Below, one piece after another: positions 56,618 through 64,000 of a stretch of DNA of 64,000 nucleotides. The notes beneath the pieces were generated by a model, which did no database searches, had not been told where the DNA came from, and worked only from the letters and a program-made list of their open reading frames with translations. Origin of the DNA: Scilla litardierei (lineage: Eukaryota; Streptophyta; Magnoliopsida; Asparagales; Asparagaceae); the NCBI GenBank assembly GCA_030789695.1, contig CM061132.1, positions 159,136,817-159,200,816 of the forward strand, given 5' to 3'. Each line of letters opens with the position of its first letter. The first letter of the stretch is position 1. The translations under genes were made by a program, and so were the position numbers.

Positions 56618-57973
56618 TTAATTGCAAATTGTAGAAAGTAAGGCACCGTATCACTATTAATTGCAGGAGACCCAGGGTATCAAAGAGAGAATTACGTTGT
56701 GTTGGAAGTTGGTTAACATGAACAGCTTGAGAATCTTGATTCGGTATAAAGTTAAAATAAATGAAGTTATGAACAATAAGAATCAAAAGTCTTGAATATC
56801 ATGGAAACATTAGAATTTGACCACATATGTTGGGTCACGATCAGATGGAGCAAAAAGAAAAATACGTTGATTGCTCGTTCGATACGTCTTTCTCTCCCTT
56901 CGCTTCGCTTTGTTGTATATTTTGAAAGCTCGCTTCAAAGCTACATTCAGGAAAATTCTGACGGGTCTTGCTTTGATGATCCGATAACGTATTTTTAACG
57001 TATTATTTTAATTTTATTTGTTTCGTTTTTTTTTGGTTGCTATCTTTCTTTAGCTCTCGGCTTTGCTTCTCCTGCATCGGACATCACAACAGAGAAATAA
57101 CTTGTTGAATCATTAGACAGCACTCCAGAAGGCTCGTTCGGTGGGCGACTAAGGCCCACAGAGCTCACAAAAGAGGCCTGAAGCTAACTCAGTCAAAGCA
57201 CATGTACCATTCGTCCGTTGCACTCTCAGCAAATGAACCTGAGGTTGAAGTGAGCTCAGTGACGTAACCAGGAATTTTTTTTTTGCACTGGGCGAAAATA
57301 CAGATGATGTAAGATGATGTAAAGGATATTTTTATAAAAATACCAAAAAAAAAAAAAATTAAACGCTGATTATTTATTGATAATAGCTAAAAGTTAGTAT
57401 TATACATATGTTTAAAATATGACATATAACATATAGAATGTGTATTTACGTTGACAAAAATGTATCATACATATAGACATACATGTCTCTGAAAATAATA
57501 TTTGATAAACAAAATAATAATTGAAAATTAAATTTTTTACTTAATACAACACACACAATCATATGGAAATAATAATTGATATAGAATTTTTTTGCATTAA
57601 GTTAGAGGTAGAGAAGAGCGAGAGTTAGAGAGAAAAATAGTTAGAAAAGGGAGAGATAATGAGAGAGATGACAAAGTCAGAAAGATATGCTGATTAAACA
57701 TAATAATAAATTCTATTTTTTCTCACCCCTTGCTCCCAAAGGCAAGTTGTACACAGTTCCGTCCCTTCATGTCTTATTAGCATAAGAATCAAAATCAAAT
57801 CTAACGTATAAAAATGTCTTATAGTAAATTCATAATAATTATTGTATGTAAAATATAATTTTTTTTACTGGGAATCAAACCGATAATCTGATTCCATGCA
57901 CCTGGGCTATAAAGACAAGGTAGTAGCATAAGAGAAATCAATAAATCATTATTCCATGTAAAAATTATGTAGG
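56618..57973. other. Gene-free tract before the copia element
   Basis: Near 57255-57300, GACGTAACCAGGAATTTTTT and CACTGGGCGAAAAT resemble the edge of a common plant DNA element, followed by AT-rich sequence. No gene is seen. Confidence 0.35.
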
Positions 57974-58121
57974 TGTTGTGAACGGTTATTTAACCGTAAT
58001 TGGGTGAGATTCTGGGCTATCCTAGAGATATGCCCATATCATTGTAAGCCCATATCTGTATTCCCCAATTGCCTATAAATAAAGAGCTGGGGGCTCCTCC
58101 ACCAGGTGTTGATTCATAACA
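57974..58121 (+). repeat. 5' LTR of the copia element
   Basis: TGTTGTGAACGG to GATTCATAACA, 148 bp, unusually short, with a TATA box at 58074-58081. The second LTR is outside the window, so borders rest on TG...CA ends, the TATA box and the adjoining primer site. Confidence 0.75.
58074..58081 (+). promoter_or_regulatory. TATA box of the copia LTR
   Basis: TATAAATA lies about 40 bp before the LTR end, leaving a very short R/U5 region. Confidence 0.6.
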
Positions 58122-58136
58122 CGTTATCAGCACGAG
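58122..58136 (+). other. Primer-binding site region of the copia element
   Basis: CGTTATCAGCACGAG directly follows the LTR, and TATCAGCACGAG is the usual start of the internal region in this copia family. It resembles TATCAGAGC of the Met-initiator site. Confidence 0.65.
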
Positions 58137-58503
58137 CCTCTAAAATTTTTCCACAAATTTTTCCGTTCGTTGCGAAGGCGAAGGCGAGACGGGAGATCCA
58201 CGAGCGCGGTGCAAGGCTTCCTCCATCAAGGGTCGTCATCCGCGTAGGGCTTCGAGCAACCGTCGCTATATCCGGAGGACGGATATAGAGGTAAAACACT
58301 AAAAACGATATTTTTAATCATACGTATGATTGCCACTCCCCTAGATCTCGCAAGATCGTCATGGGGATTCTTCGTCGCCTTGAAAACGACGGATTTTTCA
58401 TCCCAAAAACTCAATTTTTAGGGTAAAAACCCTAATTTTGAACCCTCCGACGGCTAGTCGTCACCGGAACCCCCCTCGCCGGAAACCCCCCCTCCCCACC
58501 CTG

Positions 58504-58925
58504 GCCGCCCCCCCTGCAGGGGGGGCGGCCCCCGCCGCCGCCCCTGCAGGGGGCGGCGGCCCCCTTGGCCGCCTCCCCCTGCAGGGGGGGCGGCCCCCGC
58601 CGCCCCCCTGCAGGGGGCGGCGGCCCCCTTGGCCGCCTCCCCCTGCAGGGGGGGCGGCCCCCGCCGCCCCTCCTGCAGGGGGCGGCGGCCCCCGAGGCCG
58701 CGCCCCCCTGCAGGGGGGCGGCCTCGGCCGCTCCCCCCTGCAGGGGGGGCGGCCTCCGCGGCCGCGCCCCCCTGCAGGGGGCGGCCTCGGCCGCTCCCCC
58801 CTGCAGGGGGGGCGGCCTCCGCGGCCGCTCCCCCCTGCAGGGGGGCGGCCCCCGCCGCACCCCCTGCAGGGGGCGGCGGCGCCGGCGGCCGCGCCCCCCC
58901 TGCAGGGGGCGGCGGCGGCGCCGGC
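58504..58925. repeat. Array of 13 GC palindromes centred on CCTGCAGG
   Basis: The motif CCCTGCAGGG occurs 13 times at intervals of about 27-40 bp, flanked by GGCCG/CGGCC or GCGGC/GCCGC blocks. The first unit is a perfect 28-bp palindrome: GGCCG, seven C, TGCA, seven G, CGGCC. G+C approaches 90 percent. All six frames stay open for long stretches as a composition effect. Confidence 0.95.
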
Positions 58926-58973
58926 CCCCCCTCAAAACCCTAACCCGTGAAAAGAAAAAAAAAATGTGATAAA

Positions 58974-59255
58974 GCCTGTGGGCCTGAAGCCCACAGGCCG
59001 GCTGTGGGCTTCAGGCCCACATGCCAATTACTTCTTCAAAAAAAATCCAGATCTGTGGGCCTGAAGCCCACAGCAGATCTGTGGGCTTCAGGCCCACAGA
59101 AGTCAAAAAAAAAAACAGAGTCTGTGGGCCTGAAGCCCACAGACCTGTTGTGGGCTTCAGGCCCACAGATTTCTAAAATAAAAAAATAAAAAAATAAAAA
59201 AAAAGCCTATGGGCCTGAAGCCCATAGGCCGACTGCGGGCTTCAGACCCGCAGTC
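58974..59255. repeat. Eight hairpins in four inverted pairs, GTGGGC-CTGAA-GCCCAC
   Basis: Each pair consists of a hairpin with loop CTGAA followed by one with loop TTCAG, its reverse complement. A-rich spacers separate the pairs. Stems are 7-10 bp. Stem changes are matched: GCCTGTGGGC/GCCCACAGGC (58974), GTCTGTGGGC/GCCCACAGAC (third pair), GCCTATGGGC/GCCCATAGGC (about 59204) and GACTGCGGG/CCCGCAGTC (59231). Confidence 0.95.
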
Positions 59256-60199
59256 TGTTTTATCTGAAAGAAAAAAATTGGGGGAGGCAAAGGCTATTAA
59301 CAAGCCTTAAAAGGCAACTTGCTAGCCTAAAAATTTATTTTAAAGGGGGTTTTAAGGGCAAAATATTCGTGAAAAATCACGGTAAATTACGGGACAAATA
59401 TCGGGCATGCGAGGACTTTTTGGAATCCTTGGGGGGGCTTTTGGGATGATGATGGAAACTTTTCCCTCTAACAAAGAAAATGTTTATTTTGGGCTCTTAA
59501 TCAATTTAATTGATCAAACCCATTCAATTTACAACCTTTGCATTGTAATGATTTTTTCTGCAAAAATCGTATTTACATGCTTTGCATCTTTGGTATATTC
59601 TGTTGGATATTATATGCGTGGTTGTGCATTGTATTTAAAACTTAATAATCAGGAAGATCCTGCGACCGCTCTGCCGTTAGTAACCTAACCTAACGGTGTA
59701 TGACGTTGCCCAGTGGTCCAATAATTATTAAGTGTTTAAATTATTTATCCATCTCTGCGAATATTAAATGCATGTGATGCCTGTGATGAAAATGTCTGAT
59801 GAAAATGTTAATGAGCACAATATTTCTGCATGAATTGCTAAATGTGGTTTTTGGATCGGCCGTTTTGTCCCACAGTTTATTTCCCGAACTTTTCTTTTAC
59901 TTTTGAGAGAAATTGTAGTGAGGAATTTATGTAAATGTCAAAGAAAGAAGACCAACTTCCATGAAGACGGAGGCCACGCTTGAAGATGGAGATATCATAT
60001 GGGACCCACGGGGTTTCCAAAGTTGTATTTTCATTTTTAAAAGCGGTAAATTTGTATAATTTGGACTGTGGACTTTTGGACTCTTTCTTGTGGGACTGGC
60101 CGATCCACACGTTTAGCTTTTCGTTAAATATTGCCTCCGCATGAAAATGTTTTCTCTGATTAATTATTAATTCATGCATGTTTGTGCTCTGCTAGATAA

Positions 60200-61160
60200 A
60201 TGGCTAAAATTACAAGCGTTAATTTCGAAGTACTGGAAGCATCAGGTAGAAACTATCTAAGCTGGCAGCTAGATGTAAAGTTTCACCTGCAGGCAAAGTC
60301 CCTCATTGCTGCTATGGTTGAAAAAGAAAATGTTAGCGATATAGAGAAGGCGCAAGCCATCATCTATATTCGCCTCCATGTGGACAAGACCTTAAAGGCT
60401 GAATACCTTACGGTCAAAGATCCACTTGAACTATGGACTACCCTTGAGGACATGTATAAACTTCAGAAAGATGTTATACTCCCAAGGGCACGATACGAGT
60501 GGGAGAACCTGAGACTGCAGGACTTTAAGTCCATTGCTGAGTACAACTCAGCACTTTTTAGCATCATCTCACACCTGAAGCTGTGCGGTGAGAAAGTCTC
60601 AGAAGATCGCATGCTGGAAAAGACGTATACGTTTTTCCATGAAAAAAATGTGATACTCATGCAGCAATACCATGAACGCAAGTTCACCAAGTATCCTGAG
60701 CTGCTGTCATGTTTACTCATGGCTGAATAAAACAGAGAGCTTCCCCTCGCCACTCACAATATGCGCCCATCTAAGCACTGCCCCCATCCCAGAAGCTCAT
60801 AATGCCTCTTCTTCTCGAAAGAAGAGAGACAACAAAAGAAAAGAAAGACCACATAAAGGGGGACAGAACAAAAAAAAGCTAGGGGCCAAGTCCAGCAACG
60901 AAGCAATGAAAGTAAGCGGAAGTTCACGTGGCACAGAAATGAAAAAAATGATTCACCCCCACCCAAGAGGGAATGGGAAGACCAGTGCCATAATTGTGGC
61001 ATGGAAAGCCAATGGTCCAAAATGTACCGAACTTCGCCGCACCTCCAGGATTTGTATAAAGAGAACAAGAAAAATAAAGCTGAAACAAACCTGATGACCT
61101 CTGATGCTCCAGTCAAGTTTTCAGCCGACAACTTCGAAAATGATGACTTGCTTGATTAGC
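60200..61160 (+). pseudogene. Copia Gag, with premature stop and damaged zinc knuckle
   Basis: The ATG at 60200 opens a 176-codon frame with the copia gag/UBN2 fold: FEVLEASGRNYLSWQLDVKF near 10-30, DIEKAQAIIYIRLHVDKTLK, EYLTVKDPLELWTTLEDMY, ILPRARYEWENLRLQDFKSI, EYNSALFSIISHLKLCGEKV and LLSCLLMAE. A TAA at 60728-60730 stops it where the family usually continues. Beyond it, in shifted frames, a basic stretch and a knuckle-like CHNCGMESQWSKMYRTS are seen, in which the expected His and last Cys are replaced by Gln and Tyr. The protein would bind RNA and build particles; here it is truncated and inactive. Confidence 0.85.
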
Positions 61161-61399
61161 CTTTATTTTTATCTTAGCAATTTGTTTTGAGAATAATTTA
61201 TGAGAGCATTTTAATTATGAAATTTGTTCTGAATGAAAATGTTTAGTAGACAATAAATGAAAATGTTTATTTGAATATGCATATGCCTAACGATTCATCT
61301 TTTAATAAGATGAAACTGCTCTCATAAATAATTAGTAGACAATAAACACGTACGATCTCTTTTAATACAAAGCCCAATATCAGGGCTATATTGAAGATC

Positions 61400-64000
61400 C
61401 AGGGAATGCAACACAGTTGCCCCCAAATGACACAAAAATAGTGGATGCACTAATCCCTCCGAATTCCAAAAGAAACTTTCTAAGTCTCAAGGACATCCGT
61501 TTCAACGGATCCCACTTAGAAACAGCAAATGTAAATGAAAAATTACCGTATGCAACGTCTCAAGAAAAAGGAGTAAAATCCACACTTGAACGTTTTGAGA
61601 GCCTTATAGGCCTCTACCATACGAAGATTCGGAGAAAGGAAGCAGAATTAAACGGAGCACCTGAAGTGCCCGACATCAGCCGAGTTTTTACTCCGGCATG
61701 ATGGACTTGGCCACCCTGAATTTGTGATGATGCATCACATCTTATCCTATGGGTATGACTTGAAGAACCAGAAGATTCTTCAAAAGAAAAAAAAATCCCT
61801 CGCATCCCTTACTATAAGGGAAAACTAATTGCAAGGCCATCTCCACGATAAGTTGAAAAAGAATCTCCACGCTTCCTCAAAAAGAATACAAGGAGATAGA
61901 TGTGGATAAAATCCACCACCCCTAGTGGGCTATTTCAGTACTTCACTGTACTGATAAATGCATCCTCAGAATATTCGTTCGTGTGTCTACTACAGACCCG
62001 CAACTTAGCTTTTCCAAAGCTATTGGCACAGAAATAAAAATGTTGCGGGCACATTTCCCAGACAATAAAATGTTGTAAATAAGTCTGGTTAATGTTGGGA
62101 AATATACCTCCCAGTCTTTTCAAGAGTACTGCCAATCAACGGGAATTGAAAATGAACATCCAAGTGCCGCATGTTGATACCCAAAATGGGTCGGCAGAGT
62201 CACTGAAAAGTAGACTCCAATGGACTGAACATCCATTAAATCCCGATTGCCTATGGATGCATGGGGACATGCAAACTCTGCATGCTGCATCGTAAATGAA
62301 AATAAGACCCTCGGAGGTCAGAGTCTCCAATGCAACTTGCATATGGAATGCCACCGAACATTTCTCATCTGAGAATCTTCGGTCGCGCAGTCTTAAATCC
62401 CCATTGCACCACCAAAGAGGACCAAAACGGTACTCAACGTCGCCTAGGTATCCATGCAGGTTTTGACTCACCCTCACTTATAAGATACCTAGAACCCTAA
62501 ACGGGGGACGCATTTAAGGTACATCTTGAAGACTGTGATTTCGATGAGACGAGTTTCCCATAAATATGCCCAGATACTAGAAAATCTGGCGCGAAGAAAA
62601 TTATAACGTGGGATACAAAAAGTTTGACCCACTATGATCCGGTAACAATACAATGTGTAGATGAGATCCCGAAGATCCTCCACATACAGAACACTGTCTA
62701 CCAATTACCGGAATCATTTATTGACAACCAGAAGATTGTCAGATCACACATCCCTGCTGCAAAAACTCCAGCTAGGATTGGCATCTCCGAGAATGGATGC
62801 AATCCACCAGCAGCAGAAGTGGCTGATCCTCAACAGAAAAGAGGCAGACCACCAGGCTCCTAGGACAAGAAACTCCTGGAGACCTTAAGACAATACTACC
62901 ACAGGACAATGAGCTCCTGTCCACACCATCACCCTTCCCGGAATCCACTGCAGAGGAATTGCCGGGAAAAAGTGAAATTAAGTAAATGTTGTACGTACTG
63001 GGGAGGTGTTGGACAGATAGAACATAAATTGTCGACAATGTATTCACGTATCATATTGCCATATACATCGCAATGGCGATGATGTTTGTAAATTATCGTT
63101 CCACACTCCGTTGCTAGAAGGCAAACGTAGAGATTGGCCAAACGTGGAACGTGGCAATAAAAGATGAGCTGGACTCACTTATGAAACGTGAAATGTTCGG
63201 ACCTGAAGTCCAGACACTAAAAGGTGTCAAACCTGTGGATAAAACAAAGTATTGCAAACATAAGAAAAATAAATATAAAATCGTATGCTATACGGTACAA
63301 CCTATAGCCCAAGGAAAATTTCGTTGAAACTAGGGATCGAACAAATTCAAATGAGCATGTCTCATTAATGATGCATCAATCTCCCTAAGTTATCAAAAGC
63401 GAATCCCTTACGATTTGGCGAAGGGAAATTATGGATATGCCGTTATTGGATGTTGTGACGGCACACCTCCGTGGATATCTTGTAAAGATAATTCCCACAT
63501 TTCCTTAAAATGCCTGAATAGACTTCGGGACGTCTATTCAAATGAAGAAATATAAGTATAACAAATAAATGTACAACCAAGAGAATCACTTGACAAGTCA
63601 AAGATTCATACTGAAGGTTGTCTTTGCATCTGTGCAAAGAACAAGATTAGAGATCATAGTTGGAGACAACTAAAATCTCATCAGATCTCCTGAAGAGAAA
63701 ACCGATCTACATGTACAAGCCTGACCTTTGAACATGAAAAGACCTAGGCAAATATAAAGTCATGGCTCATAGAATCCTGTTACAAACGCCCAGAAGTGCG
63801 TTGGAGAAATTAACATGACCATAGTCATCCAAAGTACACCTACGGTGGTACACTTACTGGATGTATAAAAAGAACCCTTCCGATCGCTGGAAGAGGGGGA
63901 GGATATAACTGGTCCTAAAGTCCCTTATCTAAGTGCAATCATGCACTCCTGGCTAAACTGCACGTGTCCCGATATAGCAGTTGCAGTAAACTCATTAGCC
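61400..64000 (+). pseudogene. Copia Pol remnant (protease-end, integrase, reverse transcriptase), cut by window end
   Basis: The first frame (61417-61701) is a GAG-pre-integrase-type stretch (LSLKDIRFNGSHLETANVNE, ESLIGLYHTK). Broken frames follow that resemble the integrase core: HPPSGLFQYFTVLINAS and SFVCLLQTRNLAF near 61910-62030, then QSTGIEHP-like and VGKYTSQSFQEYC near 62100-62170. The C-terminal part is at about 62300-62480. A KRGRPPGS linker is at 62838-62861. RT pieces follow: ELDSLMKREMFGPEVQTLKG near 63165-63230, and ITGPKVPYLSAIMHSWLNCT and CPDIAVAVNSLA at 63906-64000. Many stops and frameshifts interrupt each domain. Order gag-IN-RT is copia. Confidence 0.75.

Larger units (their letters stand above)
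58122..60199 (+). other. Two-kilobase leader of the copia element
   Basis: Most copia elements have a short leader before gag. Here about 2.08 kb separates the LTR from the gag ATG and holds two palindrome arrays (58504-58925 and 58974-59255), then about 950 bp of unstructured AT-rich sequence (59256-60199). Short open frames inside have no homologous features. Confidence 0.7.
57974..64000 (+). mobile_element. Ty1/copia retrotransposon, degenerate, 3' end beyond the window
   Basis: The order is a short LTR (57974-58121), primer site, 2-kb leader with palindrome arrays, gag from 60200 and a broken pol from about 61400 to the window end. Domain order gag, integrase, reverse transcriptase is copia. 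Multiple stops and frameshifts make it inactive. The 3' LTR lies outside. Confidence 0.88.

Noticed and set aside
58432..58969. Frames of 100-170 codons rich in Pro, Ala, Gly and Arg
   Set aside because: They reflect the CCTGCAGG palindrome array; six frames are open because stop codons need A and T.

Overview
The window is intergenic nuclear DNA of a flowering plant, and most of it is nested transposable elements. The LTR retrotransposon lineages (Tat-type gypsy with a second RNase H and antisense ORF, Sirevirus-type copia, Tekay/Del-type chromovirus LTR, gag-only TR-GAG element), the DNA-transposon families and the two ATL-type RING-H2 genes all point to an angiosperm. I cannot assign the species. 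There are no bacterial operons, CRISPR arrays, rRNA genes or credible tRNA genes.

Layout. (1) 1-20234 is a decayed Tat-type gypsy element on the minus strand (5' LTR 19142-20234; its other end lies left of the window). Reading along the minus strand it has PBS, gag, pol, an 88-bp tandem array and a plus-strand antisense ORF. It is broken by three insertions: a gag-only TR-GAG-like element (1-4872) in the antisense ORF, a truncated Sirevirus-type copia piece (about 10276-13463) between gag and pol, and a Sirevirus-type solo LTR (14866-18546, duplication GGCTA) in gag. That solo LTR is itself split by a gypsy solo LTR (15738-17689, duplication GTATC). (2) 20905-21375 is an intact ATL RING-H2 gene (minus). 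(3) 22-31 kb holds a PIF/Harbinger-like element containing a hAT-like element, LTR fragments, and Mutator-like elements with GC-rich interiors. (4) 31411-41984 is a second Tat-type element, plus strand, with both LTRs and duplication GTAAT. It keeps a gag remnant and an antisense ORF remnant, and between them carries another Sirevirus-like LTR split by a 4-kb Tekay-type solo LTR (34108-38086, duplication CTTAG). (5) 42.3-43.1 kb is a Mutator-like element holding a 327-bp long-TIR MITE; 43615-44385 is the second ATL gene (minus), with a TATA box. (6) 45-57.9 kb is gene-free, with hAT, Mutator-like and PIF-like miniature elements and LTR scraps. (7) 57974 to the end is the 5' part of a degenerate copia element with a 148-bp LTR and a 2-kb leader that carries two arrays of hairpin-forming palindromes.

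The only host genes I consider intact are the two ATL ubiquitin-ligase genes. The most unusual feature is the copia leader: 13 palindromes centred on CCTGCAGG, then eight hairpins whose stems differ by matched changes on both arms. Recurrent palindrome arrays inside the Sirevirus-type LTRs and the antisense ORF kept in both Tat elements come next. No intact mobile element able to move by itself is visible.
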